Part shown: positions 16,243 through 24,805 of the stretch, in pieces
Position numbering within the stretch: the stretch's first letter is position 1
How the letters are laid out: the number at the start of each line of letters is the position of its first letter
Notes under the pieces: model-generated
Database searches by the model: none
Told to the model about the DNA's origin: nothing
What the model saw: the letters and a program-made list of their open reading frames with translations, nothing else
Translations under genes and position numbers: made by a program
DNA from: Geobacter sp. DSM 9736
GTDB lineage: Bacteria; Desulfobacterota; Desulfuromonadia; Geobacterales; Geobacteraceae
Length of the DNA: 64,000 bases
Direction of reading: 5' to 3'
Assembly (NCBI RefSeq): GCF_900187405.1
Contig: NZ_LT896716.1
Coordinates: 2,484,001 to 2,548,000 of the forward strand

Positions 16243-18690
16243 ATGACCATCAAGGGAAAGTTGACGCTCAACGTCGTTATCGTCATGGTAATCATCGCAG
16301 CAGTAGCGGCGACGAGCATCATCGGCATGGGCTTCGTGAAGAGCAAGCTCCATTACCTCACCCAGCGCAGCACTCCCTTCCAGATCAGGACCATCGAGTT
16401 CCAGAGGGCCATTCAGGGGGTAACGGGAGACCTGACCAAGGTCGGGGCCTCCAAGAACGCACAGGAATTCAAAACTTTCCGGGCAGAGGCGGAGAAGTCT
16501 CTTGCGGAGGTCCTGGAGACCCAGAAGACACTGGAGACCATCAGCGGCACCACGCGGAGCACCCACGAGGAGCTTACAGCCATAGCCAACGAACTTTTCT
16601 CGATCACCGAAGGGCGGCTCAAGGCGGAAGACGATGCGGTGACGGCAAACAGGACCATCAGCCAGAAGCTTGGCGAAACAGGGAGCAGACTTCGGGAGCT
16701 GGACGGCAAGATAAAGGGGCTGCAGTCTTCCACATCGAACTCTTACGTCAAGTCGGTCGACAAGACGAGGGACGTCACTTCGAGAGTCAGGAGCCTGGAG
16801 CTGCTGCGCCTCACCCTCAAGGATTTCCAGCTGGGCTTTTTCGAGGTCCAGAAGGCCCAGAGCAAGAAAGGGGTGCTGATCGCCCAGGGGAAGATCAACG
16901 CCGCAGTGAACAAGGCTAACCAGAACGAGTTCCTGAAAACTTCCGAGGCAGTGGCCGGCGATATCAGGTTCCTCGCTACCAAGGCCGCCGAGCTGATAAA
17001 GCTCCAGTCGTCGGTCGTGGGCCAGGCGGGTGCGGATACCGGGTCAAGGGACGCCCTGGTTACTGAACTCAACGAGAAGCTGAACTCGGTTATCCTCGTC
17101 GTGGAGCAGGAGGTGACCATCGCCGGAGAACGGATGGGTGTAGAGACCGGGAACCAGAGCGGCCTCTTCAGCAACTCCAACGCGGCGACCGGCGTCCTTG
17201 TGGGCAACTCCGAGCTTGTGGCGCTGGGCCTGACGGTAGAAGGCCTAGCCACCAGACTTTTCACGGTGCGCTCATCCAAGGAGGTGGATGCCGTCGAAGC
17301 TGAACTCCGCAAGACCCTCGGACGCGTGGGCACGGTGGCCGGAAACCTGGAGAACTCGCTCAGGAAGTTGAATGCGAAGGGTGAACTCAGGATTCTTCAG
17401 AACTCCGTAGCCGCCCTGAACTCGATCCGCGACATCCTGATGGTTAAGGACGGGGTCATCGGAAAAATTCGGCACCAGCTGCTCATGAACGAAAAAGCCC
17501 TGGCGGCCACCGGCAAGCTGCGGGAGATCGTGCTGAAACAGGCGGAAGAGGGGAAACAGACGGTATCCACCGCCCAGGGGGACCAGGAGAAGGCGATAAG
17601 CACAGTCAACAAGATGGTCCGCTTCAGCATTCTCCTGATAGCCGCCATCAGCATCGGAGCGGTTCTGTTCGGCGTAGGATTCGGAACATGGGTGTACCGT
17701 TCGATCTCCACCCCCCTGCACGCCCTCCAGAAAATTTCGGAAGATGTCGCAGGCGGGAACCTGGGAGTGAACATCACTGCCTCGTCGAAAGATGAAATCA
17801 GTGCGGTTCAACGTTCGATGGCGACGATGATAGACAATCTCCGCAACATGGTGGGCAAGATCAAGGAAGCCACCAACAGCCTGGCCAGCAGCGCCGAAGA
17901 GCTGTCGGCAACGGCCGTCACCGTCGAGCAGGGGACAGAAGAGCAGTCGGCAAGAATGGAGCAGTCGTCGGCGGCAATGACCGAGATGGCCCAGACCACC
18001 ACCGAAGTCGCGCAGAACTCACTCGACACCTCCACCGCTGCGGTGAAAATGAGCGAGATCGCGAGCCACGGGAAGGATGCCATGCACTCGACGGTGGCGG
18101 AGCTGAACAAGTTCGCCGAAACGGTGAAGGAAGCCGCCGACAAGGTGGAGTCTCTGGGGCAGCAGTCGGAGCAGATCAGCGAAGTCGTATCCCTCATCAA
18201 GGACATCGCCGACCAGACAAACCTTCTTGCCCTCAATGCAGCCATCGAAGCGGCGCGAGCAGGTGAGCAGGGAAGAGGCTTCGCCGTCGTAGCGGACGAG
18301 GTCAGGGCACTCGCCGAAAAGACGGCCGCCGCCACCGACGAGATATCCCGGACCGTCAGCAGCATGCAGGGGAGCGTATCGGAGTCGGTCGAATTCATGA
18401 AGGACGAGCGCGAATCGGTGGGAAAGGTGCTGGATCATGTGAACAACACCCTGCAGTCCATCGACGAGATCGTCAACTACGTCAGCCGCGTCACCGACAT
18501 GGTGCAACGTATCGCCGTGGCAGCGGAGCAGCAGTCATCCTCCACCGACGACATATCCAACAACATGGAGAGCATCGCCAATATCGCACGGGAGCTGAGA
18601 CACTCCTGCGGCGACATAAAGGGCTCCTCCGAGAACCTCTCCAAGCTGGCCGTAGAGCTGAACGGCATGGTCGCATGGTTCAGGGTCTGA
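16243..18690 (+). CDS. Methyl-accepting chemotaxis protein with large periplasmic sensor
   Basis: This 815-aa receptor has a first membrane helix at about 9-31, a helical periplasmic domain of about 425 residues, and a second helix at about 457-481 ([24 protein letters not shown]). A HAMP domain (about 482-535) and a cytoplasmic signalling coiled coil follow, with the highly conserved hairpin ([21 protein letters not shown], about 650-670, then [17 protein letters not shown]). It would feed CheA/CheW. It ends AWFRV without a clear CheR/CheB tether pentapeptide. The ribosome site GGAGG precedes 16243. Its position behind two binding proteins suggests indirect ligand sensing, as for binding-protein-dependent chemotaxis. 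Confidence 0.93.
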   Translation: MTIKGKLTLNVVIVMVIIAAVAATSIIGMGFVKSKLHYLTQRSTPFQIRTIEFQRAIQGVTGDLTKVGASKNAQEFKTFRAEAEKSLAEVLETQKTLETISGTTRSTHEELTAIANELFSITEGRLKAEDDAVTANRTISQKLGETGSRLRELDGKIKGLQSSTSNSYVKSVDKTRDVTSRVRSLELLRLTLKDFQLGFFEVQKAQSKKGVLIAQGKINAAVNKANQNEFLKTSEAVAGDIRFLATKAAELIKLQSSVVGQAGADTGSRDALVTELNEKLNSVILVVEQEVTIAGERMGVETGNQSGLFSNSNAATGVLVGNSELVALGLTVEGLATRLFTVRSSKEVDAVEAELRKTLGRVGTVAGNLENSLRKLNAKGELRILQNSVAALNSIRDILMVKDGVIGKIRHQLLMNEKALAATGKLREIVLKQAEEGKQTVSTAQGDQEKAISTVNKMVRFSILLIAAISIGAVLFGVGFGTWVYRSISTPLHALQKISEDVAGGNLGVNITASSKDEISAVQRSMATMIDNLRNMVGKIKEATNSLASSAEELSATAVTVEQGTEEQSARMEQSSAAMTEMAQTTTEVAQNSLDTSTAAVKMSEIASHGKDAMHSTVAELNKFAETVKEAADKVESLGQQSEQISEVVSLIKDIADQTNLLALNAAIEAARAGEQGRGFAVVADEVRALAEKTAAATDEISRTVSSMQGSVSESVEFMKDERESVGKVLDHVNNTLQSIDEIVNYVSRVTDMVQRIAVAAEQQSSSTDDISNNMESIANIARELRHSCGDIKGSSENLSKLAVELNGMVAWFRV

Positions 18691-18750
18691 ACGCACTACT
18701 CGCCGTGACTTTCTGAAAGCAGGGACTAACAGGGCATTCATGACCTAAAG

Positions 18751-18786
18751 AACGCGGCACCCCGGAAAGGGTGTCGCGTTTTTTAT
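18751..18786 (+). terminator. Rho-independent terminator after the MCP gene
   Basis: Stem AACGCG-CACCC / GGGTG-CGCGTT (one mismatched pair) with a short loop, followed by TTTTTT. The T-run reaches the end of the convergent WYL gene. Confidence 0.88.
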
Positions 18787-19793
18787 TACCTCCCGGGCAC
18801 CCCGCCGTACATCTCCGCCATCGCGGCAATCATCCGGCGCAGCTCCTCCCGCAGGTCAGCCGGCTCCAGCACCTCCACATGCCGGCCATGTGAGAGGATC
18901 CAGGAGAGAATTTCCATCCTCCCCCCCGCCTCAAAGGTGAGAGTCGCGCTTCCATCCCCCTCTTCCGCCACCTGCTGGCTCGGATGCCAGAGCCGCTCCC
19001 GTGCCAGGTGCGCAAGGAGCGGCGAAAACCGGAGCCGCACCCGCATGGGAACCTCATCCACGATGCCGAACGCATGCCTCAGCTGCTCCTCGGGAAGGTA
19101 GCCCTCCGGCATCTCGAACCGCTCCCGCTGCATTTCAACGGAGCCGATCCTCTCGATGGCGAAGGTTCGCAGCGCCTTCCGGTTGTGTGCGTAACCGAGC
19201 AGGTAAAGCCCCCCCTTGAAAAAGAGGAGCGTGTAAGGATCTACCTCATAGGAGGCCGGACTCCCCTTCCCTTTGGCGCCGTAGGTCATCGTCACGCGGT
19301 ACTGGTATATAAGGGCTTCCCGCAGAAGCTTCAGCTGGTCGAACACTTTGCGGTAATCACGCCCACCCTGGTGCAGAGGAACCGTAACGCGGCCGATCCT
19401 TTCCAGGTGAGCGGCGTACCGTGGGGGCAACACCGAGTTGATCTTGCGGAATATGGCGTCTATATCCTGCTCGAAGGGGCTCCCCTTGAGGAAGTCGAGC
19501 TGGGAGCGGAGAAAGTGGAGCGTCATCAGCTCCTCCACGGTAAAACTGATGGGGGGGACGTCCTTGAACCTGGTAAGAAAACGGTAGCTCCGCTCGCCAT
19601 TCTCCCAGTCCGCAACGAGCGGGTACCCCGCCTCCTGGATCGCCGCCAGGTCACGGTAGACGGTCCGGCGATCGACCCCGCTCTCCTCCGCCAGCTCCCT
19701 GACGGTAATGCCGTGCCTCGCCTCGATAAGCCTTATTACATCGTGCATCCTTGCAGCCTGCGAGTACTTCCTGGCCGGCCTTCCCCGTTCCAT
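18786..19793 (-). CDS. Helix-turn-helix regulator with WYL domain (YafY/DeoR-like)
   Basis: This 335-aa cytoplasmic regulator has an N-terminal winged helix (DVIRLIEARHGITVRELAEESGVDRRTVYRDLAAI, about 17-52) and a central WYL domain with YEVDPYTLLFFKGGLYLLGY (about 185-205), plus the C-terminal WCX extension. WYL domains are thought to bind nucleic acid or nucleotide-like effectors. GGGAGGAG precedes the ATG at 19793. Its upstream region contains a GGTTTA hexanucleotide tract about 80 bp away. Target unknown. Confidence 0.85.
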   Translation of the reverse strand: MERGRPARKYSQAARMHDVIRLIEARHGITVRELAEESGVDRRTVYRDLAAIQEAGYPLVADWENGERSYRFLTRFKDVPPISFTVEELMTLHFLRSQLDFLKGSPFEQDIDAIFRKINSVLPPRYAAHLERIGRVTVPLHQGGRDYRKVFDQLKLLREALIYQYRVTMTYGAKGKGSPASYEVDPYTLLFFKGGLYLLGYAHNRKALRTFAIERIGSVEMQRERFEMPEGYLPEEQLRHAFGIVDEVPMRVRLRFSPLLAHLARERLWHPSQQVAEEGDGSATLTFEAGGRMEILSWILSHGRHVEVLEPADLREELRRMIAAMAEMYGGVPGR

Positions 19794-19873
19794 AATGGCT
19801 CCTCCCGCGGCTTCCCGCCGCGAGAAGAGATCATACCCGATGGCGCTGTTCAGGAAAAGGGGGTTTAAAGGCA

Positions 19874-19963
19874 GGTTTAGGTTTAGGTTTAGGTTTAGGT
19901 TTAGGTTTAGGTTTAGGTTTAGGTTCAGCTTTTACTCAACCTTTACCTCAACCTCAACCTGAT
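19874..19963. repeat. GGTTTA hexanucleotide tract with inverted degenerate partner
   Basis: Eight exact GGTTTA units (19874-19921) are followed, after a short spacer, by AACCTTTACCTCAACCTCAACCT (degenerate inverted copies, to about 19961). The DNA could fold into a long hairpin and would be prone to slippage. It lies upstream of the WYL gene start and downstream of the PEBP gene stop. Confidence 0.9.
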
Positions 19964-19980
19964 TTTAGCTGCTCCGCCCG

Positions 19981-20430
19981 TCACGCCCTTCCGTACAGGC
20001 CTACCAGCTCTGCGGTCGCTACCACATGACCTTCCATTGCCTCTTCCAGCTGCTCCCGGGAGGCGTTTCCCGCCAGCTCCGGGACCGTATCGAGCGCATA
20101 CAGCTTGAAGAAGTAGTGGTGCGTCCCGGAAGGGGGACAGGGGCCGCCGTAGCTGTTGCGGTGCCAGGTGTTCTTACCCGCATACGACTCCCGCGGCACG
20201 GTGTTTTCGGCAATCTCGGGCGTCCGCGGATTGATGTTCCAGACTATCCAGTGCGTCCAGGTCCCCTTCGGAGCGTCCGGGTCATCCACTATGAGCGCCA
20301 GGGACCTGGTCCCTAGAGGCACGTCATGAATATGCAACGGCGGGTTGATGTTATCGCCGTCACAGGTGTATCTTGGCGGAATTTTTTCGTTCGGCTGAAA
20401 CGCCGGACTGGTCAGCGTCATGCTTGCCAT
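19981..20430 (-). CDS. PEBP family protein (YbhB/YbcL type)
   Basis: This 149-aa protein has the PEBP signature: YTCDGDNINPPLHI, the LIVDDPDAPKGTWTHWIVWNI motif and GGPCPPSGTHHYFFKLYALD. Bacterial members are of uncertain role (homologous to Raf kinase inhibitor protein) and bind phospholipid-like ligands. No signal peptide is visible, so it is cytoplasmic. The start at 20430 has AAAGGAGG; the longer frame is not supported. Its 3' side meets the GGTTTA tract. Confidence 0.9.
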   Translation of the reverse strand: MASMTLTSPAFQPNEKIPPRYTCDGDNINPPLHIHDVPLGTRSLALIVDDPDAPKGTWTHWIVWNINPRTPEIAENTVPRESYAGKNTWHRNSYGGPCPPSGTHHYFFKLYALDTVPELAGNASREQLEEAMEGHVVATAELVGLYGRA

Positions 20431-20632
20431 AGGTGCTTCGCCTCCTTTCGGGCCGGTGCGTGATGGGGGGCACCGAAGAGGCGCCCTTTGAGAAAAGGAT
20501 ATCCCCACGCAGAGCATACGCAACAGTTGAAGGGGAATTCGCCGTTGTATTTGCCGGGCTCTTTTAGTATCATCCAACCTTGTTTCAGCGGGCGCACAAC
20601 GGCCGCTCACTTCCTCCAACGAGGCACCCGTA

Positions 20633-21556
20633 ATGGGAAAACGTCCCTTCTCCCTCGCCCGAAGCATCGGCAACACCCCCCTCGTCGAACTCAACACCAT
20701 CAATCCGAACCCGCGGGTCAGGATTCTTGCCAAACTCGAGGGTAACAACCCCGGAGGGTCGGTGAAAGACCGTCCGGCGCTCTACATGCTCACCAGAGCT
20801 GAAGAGAGCGGCGATCTCACCCGCGAAAAGGTAATTCTGGAACCGACTTCCGGCAACACCGGCATCGCCCTCGCGATGCTAGGTGCCTCCCGCGGCTACT
20901 GGGTGAAGCTCGTCATGCCCGCCTGCGTCAGCATGGAGCGACGAAGCGTCCTGGAAGCCTTCGGCGCAGAACTGGTTCTCTCCCCTTCCGAGGAGGCTAC
21001 TGACGGGGCGATCCGCCTCGCCCACCGTATCCTCCAGGAAAATCCGGATAAATATTACATGCCCAACCAGTACGCAAATCCGAACAATGTCCTTGCCCAC
21101 TACGAGACGACCGGACCGGAAATCATGCGTCAGACCGGAGGAGACATCGACGTCTTCGTGGCGGGGATGGGGACGAGCGGAACGCTCATGGGGACGAGCC
21201 GCTTCTTCAAGGAGAAGAAGCCGGGGGTGAAGATAGTAGGGATAGAACCCCGCCTCGGTCACAAGGTGCAGGGATTGAAGAACATGCAGGAGGCGATAGT
21301 TCCGGAGATCTACCGGGAGGAATCGCTGGACGAGAAGCTCACGGTGGAGGACGAAATAGCATTTTCGACCGCGCGGGAACTGGCGATCCGGGAAGGCCTT
21401 TTTGTCGGCATGTCCAGCGGCGCCGCCGTAGCCGGCGCTCTCCAGATAGCGAAGGAAATGTCGAGCGGCACCATAGTCGTCATTCTTCCCGACAGGGGGG
21501 ACCGGTATCTGAGCACGACGTTGTTTCGCTCAGTCTGCGCCTGCTGCCCGCCTTGA
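20633..21556 (+). CDS. cysM: Cysteine synthase, CysM type (PLP-dependent)
   Basis: This 307-aa fold-type II PLP enzyme makes cysteine from O-acetylserine and sulfide or thiosulfate. The PLP lysine lies in NNPGGSVKDRPALYM (about residue 45), the substrate loop in EPTSGNTGIALA, and the phosphate loop in GTSGT. The short C-terminus and the KDRPA motif resemble CysM rather than CysK, but subtype is provisional. The last residues CACCPP are unusual, with three cysteines. A family B repeat begins 2-5 nt after its stop codon. It is divergent from the PEBP gene. Confidence 0.88.
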   Translation: MGKRPFSLARSIGNTPLVELNTINPNPRVRILAKLEGNNPGGSVKDRPALYMLTRAEESGDLTREKVILEPTSGNTGIALAMLGASRGYWVKLVMPACVSMERRSVLEAFGAELVLSPSEEATDGAIRLAHRILQENPDKYYMPNQYANPNNVLAHYETTGPEIMRQTGGDIDVFVAGMGTSGTLMGTSRFFKEKKPGVKIVGIEPRLGHKVQGLKNMQEAIVPEIYREESLDEKLTVEDEIAFSTARELAIREGLFVGMSSGAAVAGALQIAKEMSSGTIVVILPDRGDRYLSTTLFRSVCACCPP

Positions 21557-21558
21557 GA

Positions 21559-21680
21559 GGCGACGCCATATTCGCGCCCTTCCGCCGCCGGTTCCTCCTC
21601 CTGCTCCTCGACGTAGCGCTGCTACGCCTGCGGGCCATCGGTCGTCGCCGACGACGGAATCATCGCGAATCTGGCGTCCC
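21559..21680 (-). repeat. Family B palindromic element, copy 3 (inverted)
   Basis: GACGCCATATTCGCGCCC begins 5 nt after the cysM TGA, and the element ends with ATTCGCGAATCTGGCG-type sequence. Core CGACGTAGCGCTGCTACGCC. Because cysM is on the plus strand, the orientation relative to its gene equals that of the other two B copies. Confidence 0.9.
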
Positions 21681-21703
21681 CAAGCACGTCGAAGTGCGGT
21701 AAA

Positions 21704-21738
21704 ATAAAAAGCCTCGGGCGTTCCCGGGGCTTTTTTTA
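21704..21738. terminator. Bidirectional Rho-independent terminator
   Basis: AAAAAGCC-CGGG / CCCG-GGCTTTTT hairpin with A-run before and T-run after. It separates convergent cysM and ychF, and lies between the B and A repeats. Confidence 0.85.
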
Positions 21739-21765
21739 TTGTTTTCATTGGCTGGGCACTGCTAA

Positions 21766-21886
21766 AGGTCGCTCAAAAACAGTCAGATCGTCGCACCCGC
21801 AGAAAGTCCCGCGGAGGCGTAGCTGCGCTACGCCGCACAAGGCGGCTTTCGAGGAGGGCGGCTAGATGGCTGGTTTTCAGCGACCT
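21766..21886 (+). repeat. Family A palindromic element, copy 4
   Basis: Ends AGGTCGCTCAAAAACAG and CTGGTTTTCAGCGACCT: the changed bases (GTCGCT / AGCGAC) are compensatory, so pairing is kept. Core GGCGTAGCTGCGCTACGCC. It lies 4 nt after the ychF stop codon. Confidence 0.9.
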
Positions 21887-21890
21887 CCTT

Positions 21891-22985
21891 CTACACGTTG
21901 AAACGGAAGTGCATGACGTCCCCATCCTGCACCACATACTCCTTCCCTTCGAGCCGCATGAGCCCCTTCTCTTTGGCACCTGACTCGCCGCCTGCGGCTA
22001 TGTAGTCGTTATACGCGATCACTTCGGCGCGGATGAACCCCTTTTCGAAATCGGAGTGGATCACCCCCGCGGCCTGAGGCGCCTTGGTCCCGGCGGGAAT
22101 GGTCCAGGCGCGGACCTCCTTTTTCCCGGCGGTAAAGTAGGTGATGAGCCCCAGCAGGTCGTAGCCGCTCCGGATCAGCCGGTCGAGTCCCGATTCGGAA
22201 AGCCCCATTTCGGCCAGAAAACTCTCCTTCTCCTCCTCATCCAGCTCCGCTATCTCCGCCTCCACCTTCCCGCAGATGACTACGACCTTGGCACCTTCCC
22301 GCTCGGCAAGCTCCCGAACGCGCCCGACCGCAGGATGGTTTCCCGCCAGGTCCTCCTCGCTCACATTGGCCACGTAGAGGACCGGCTTGTCGGTCAGCAG
22401 GTGCAGATCGCGCAGCATGAGCTTTTCTTCGTCGGTTTCCGCAGTCCCGCGCGCACCCTTCCCCTCTTCCAGCGACCGCTTCACCAGCTGGAAAAAATCC
22501 GCCTCCTCCTTCATTTTCTTGTCGCCACTCTTTGCGAGCTTCTCGACCCGCTGGAGCCGCTTTTCGACCGTGTCCAGATCGGCAAGGGCCAGCTCGGTCT
22601 GGATTATCTCGATATCGCGAACCGGGTCGATACTTCCGTCGACATGGACGATGTTCTCGTCCTCGAAGCAGCGAACCACGTGAATGATCGCGTCCACGGA
22701 ACGGATGTGGCCGAGGAACTGGTTCCCGAGCCCCTCCCCCTTGCTCGCACCCTTCACGAGCCCCGCAATGTCGAGGATCTCGATGGTCGTAGGAAGTATC
22801 CGCTCCGGATTCACCAGCTCCGCCAGCTTCTGCATCCGGGGGTCGGGCACCTGGACGATCCCGACGTTGGGGTCGATGGTGCAGAAGGGATAATTGGCAG
22901 ACTCCGCCCCAGCCGAAGTCAGAGCATTGAAGATGGTGGATTTTCCCACATTGGGAAGGCCGACAATACCGCAGTTGAAACCCAT
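21891..22985 (-). CDS. ychF: Redox-regulated ATPase/GTPase YchF (OLA1 family)
   Basis: This 364-aa Obg-related P-loop protein has G1 GLPNVGKS at 9-16, a coiled coil in the middle ([25 protein letters not shown]), and a C-terminal TGS domain ([20 protein letters not shown]...[13 protein letters not shown]). YchF prefers ATP and binds ribosomes. The start at 22985 has AAGGATAC upstream. The gene is not next to pth, its frequent neighbour. Its 5' leader holds consecutive hairpins (separate entry). Confidence 0.96.
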   Translation of the reverse strand: MGFNCGIVGLPNVGKSTIFNALTSAGAESANYPFCTIDPNVGIVQVPDPRMQKLAELVNPERILPTTIEILDIAGLVKGASKGEGLGNQFLGHIRSVDAIIHVVRCFEDENIVHVDGSIDPVRDIEIIQTELALADLDTVEKRLQRVEKLAKSGDKKMKEEADFFQLVKRSLEEGKGARGTAETDEEKLMLRDLHLLTDKPVLYVANVSEEDLAGNHPAVGRVRELAEREGAKVVVICGKVEAEIAELDEEEKESFLAEMGLSESGLDRLIRSGYDLLGLITYFTAGKKEVRAWTIPAGTKAPQAAGVIHSDFEKGFIRAEVIAYNDYIAAGGESGAKEKGLMRLEGKEYVVQDGDVMHFRFNV

Positions 22986-23013
22986 TTTTCGTATCCTTTT
23001 GGACAAAATGAAA

Positions 23014-23073
23014 GGGCGAGAAACCTCGCCCTGAGACTATGCTTTCGGAGCACTTCCTTCCGGAAAGGGAAGG
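23014..23073 (-). promoter_or_regulatory. Three-hairpin leader of ychF, possible attenuator
   Basis: Read on the minus strand: CCTTCC/GGAAGG (about 23073-23056), TGCT/AGCA (about 23052-23040), then a 7-bp GGGCGAG/CTCGCCC hairpin (23031-23014) followed by TTTCATTTT just before the ychF ribosome site. The last hairpin looks like a terminator inside the leader. A TTGACA lies upstream at about 23094-23099. No known riboswitch was recognised. Confidence 0.4.
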
Positions 23074-23144
23074 CTACATTAAATGAGGTCGGGATGTCAA
23101 TAGATGGGTATTGGTGTCTAGATGTTAAAGTCGAGAGCGCGGCC

Positions 23145-23172
23145 TTGACAGCTAATTAAATAAAATTAAACT
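23145..23172 (+). promoter_or_regulatory. Putative promoter of the SDR gene
   Basis: TTGACA (23145-23150), a 16-bp AT-rich spacer and TAAACT (23167-23172); the start codon is about 30 bp downstream. Confidence 0.5.
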
Positions 23173-23203
23173 TCATTTACTGTCACCCTAAGGAGAACCT
23201 TCG

Positions 23204-23920
23204 ATGAAAAATTCGATAATCGTCGGCGCATCCTCCGGCATCGGCCGGGAATTGGCGCATGCTCTCGCGGCGAAGGGACATACGGTGGGACTGGCTTCAC
23301 GGCGGACAGATGCACTGGAGGCGCTGCAGAAGGAAATCCCGCGTAAGACGTACGTCAGACAGATCGACCTCGCCGAGCCGGAAAAAGCGATGGATAGTCT
23401 GAGGGAGCTCATAACGGAGATGGGGGGAATGGAACTTGTGGTGATCAGCTCGGGAATCAGCTTCCACAACCCCGATCTTATGTGGGAGAGCGAGTTAGAT
23501 ACGATAAACGTTAATGTCGTCGGATTCACCGCGATGGCCACCGCCGCATTCCGCTACTTCTGCGAAAAGGGGGGAGGGCACATCGTGGGGATATCTTCCT
23601 TCCGGGCCCTGCGGGGCGGATGGAGCTCGCCGGCTTACAACGCATCGAAGGCGTATGTCTCCAATTATCTCGAAGGGCTGCGGATCAAGGCGAAAAAGCT
23701 GGGGAAAGACATCAGAATATCCGATATACGCCCGGGGCTAGTGGCTACGCCGATGATCGGGAAGAAGGAGGGGATGCTTGTCGCTTCGGCGAAAAAAGCG
23801 GCCGATCAGATCGCCGAGGCTATCGAAAAAAAGGAACCGGTGGCGTACGTTACCAAGCGCTACCGGCTCATCGCAGCACTGATGCGGAACATGCCCGACT
23901 CTGTCTACAGCAGATTGTAA
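23204..23920 (+). CDS. Short-chain dehydrogenase/reductase (SDR)
   Basis: This 238-aa classical SDR has the cofactor motif VGASSGIGRE at 7-16, ISSGIS in place of the usual NNAG region, the catalytic Ser in GISSFRA, and Tyr/Lys in YNASK. Position-specific residues after the second strand (ASRR) favour NADP(H). Substrate unknown. The ribosome site AAGGAG lies upstream of 23204. A strong bidirectional terminator follows. Confidence 0.9.
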   Translation: MKNSIIVGASSGIGRELAHALAAKGHTVGLASRRTDALEALQKEIPRKTYVRQIDLAEPEKAMDSLRELITEMGGMELVVISSGISFHNPDLMWESELDTINVNVVGFTAMATAAFRYFCEKGGGHIVGISSFRALRGGWSSPAYNASKAYVSNYLEGLRIKAKKLGKDIRISDIRPGLVATPMIGKKEGMLVASAKKAADQIAEAIEKKEPVAYVTKRYRLIAALMRNMPDSVYSRL

Positions 23921-23930
23921 AGCCCTGAAT

Positions 23931-23965
23931 AAAAAAGCCGCACCCATCAGGGATGCGGCTTTTTC
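23931..23965. terminator. Bidirectional Rho-independent terminator
   Basis: AAAAAGCCGCA / TGCGGCTTTTT, an 11-bp perfect stem between convergent genes. Confidence 0.9.
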
Positions 23966-23982
23966 CGACAAGGGAAAAGAGG

Positions 23983-24219
23983 TTACTTCTGCTCAGCCGG
24001 AGCTGCTGCCGGAGCTTCTTCCTTCTTCTCTTCTGCTTTCTTTGCCTTCTTGGCTTTCTTTGCTTTCTTGGCTTTCTTAGCCGGAGCTTTTTCTTCCTTG
24101 GCAACCGGCGGGTGGCCCGGAGGCATTGCACCCTGCGGTGCGGGCTCGGCAGCGAAAACGACGCCGGCGAAAGCAACAGCTACCAGTGCAGCAACTACGG
24201 AGGAGAAAACTTTTTTCAT
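23983..24219 (-). CDS. Small exported Lys/Ala-rich repeat protein
   Basis: This 78-aa protein has a clear signal peptide (MKKVFSSVVAALVAVAFAGVVFA/AEP). A mature part of about 55 residues follows, starting with a Pro-rich stretch (PAPQGAMPPGHPPVAKEEK) and then four KKA-type repeats (KKAKKAKKAKKAKKA), ending EEKKEEAPAAAPAEQK. It is strongly charged with no cysteines or predicted fold, probably disordered in the periplasm. Function unknown; a structural or polyanion-binding role is only a guess. GAGG lies upstream of 24219. It has its own terminator and stands alone. Confidence 0.75.
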   Translation of the reverse strand: MKKVFSSVVAALVAVAFAGVVFAAEPAPQGAMPPGHPPVAKEEKAPAKKAKKAKKAKKAKKAEEKKEEAPAAAPAEQK

Positions 24220-24484
24220 GTAGCACCTCGACATAGAATTTGATACAGCTCTGGACATTCAGCATGAAGTATGCCATGCCTCCGGCAGCCGTCAAGCCCC
24301 CGAATCTGCGGTGTTTGCCGAACCGTCCGCTCCGGCCGGGCGCGTCCCCTTCTCCAAATGAGCCATCCCATGCCTCATTTGCGGCATCGGCGTTCCGGGG
24401 AGCCCCCGTCACCCCTCATTTAACTCTTGCACCGGACCGGCAGATGGATTATGAATGGAGAACGCTGCAGCGAAGGAGGCTACG

Positions 24485-24784
24485 ATGAACAGTCGCAAAT
24501 TCGAACGTACCGAGTGCCAGACCGAAGCCGTCATCAATTACAAGGGAACCACATTCAAGGGTGAAGTGGACAACCTCAGCCTGAAGGGCCTCTTTGTAAA
24601 GACGGAACAGAAAATCCCGGTGAACGAACAGGCCGAAGTGACCATTTACTTTCATGGCCTAAGCTCAGATCTTTCCTTCAGCCTTCAGGGAACGGTGGTA
24701 CGAAACGCTGAGGACGGAATCGGCTTCAATTTTCAGAAGATCGATATAGACTCCCTGGCACTCCTCAACAAGACCGGCGCCTGA
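24485..24784 (+). CDS. PilZ domain protein (c-di-GMP binding)
   Basis: This 99-aa single-domain PilZ protein carries the two parts of the c-di-GMP site: an N-terminal Arg motif (RKFER) and DNLSLKGLFV, equivalent to D/NxSxxG. It would relay c-di-GMP levels to motility or surface functions in the cytoplasm; the partner is unknown. A strong AAGGAGG precedes the ATG at 24485, making this start better than one 10 codons upstream. It converges on the Crp/Fnr gene. Confidence 0.85.
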   Translation: MNSRKFERTECQTEAVINYKGTTFKGEVDNLSLKGLFVKTEQKIPVNEQAEVTIYFHGLSSDLSFSLQGTVVRNAEDGIGFNFQKIDIDSLALLNKTGA

Positions 24785-24805
24785 CAGCGCACAGCATCGT
24801 TGCCG

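Noticed and set aside
19874-19921. Telomere-like sequence
   Set aside because: The unit is GGTTTA rather than a known telomere unit, and the site is internal to a bacterial chromosome; a slippage-prone microsatellite is the simpler reading.
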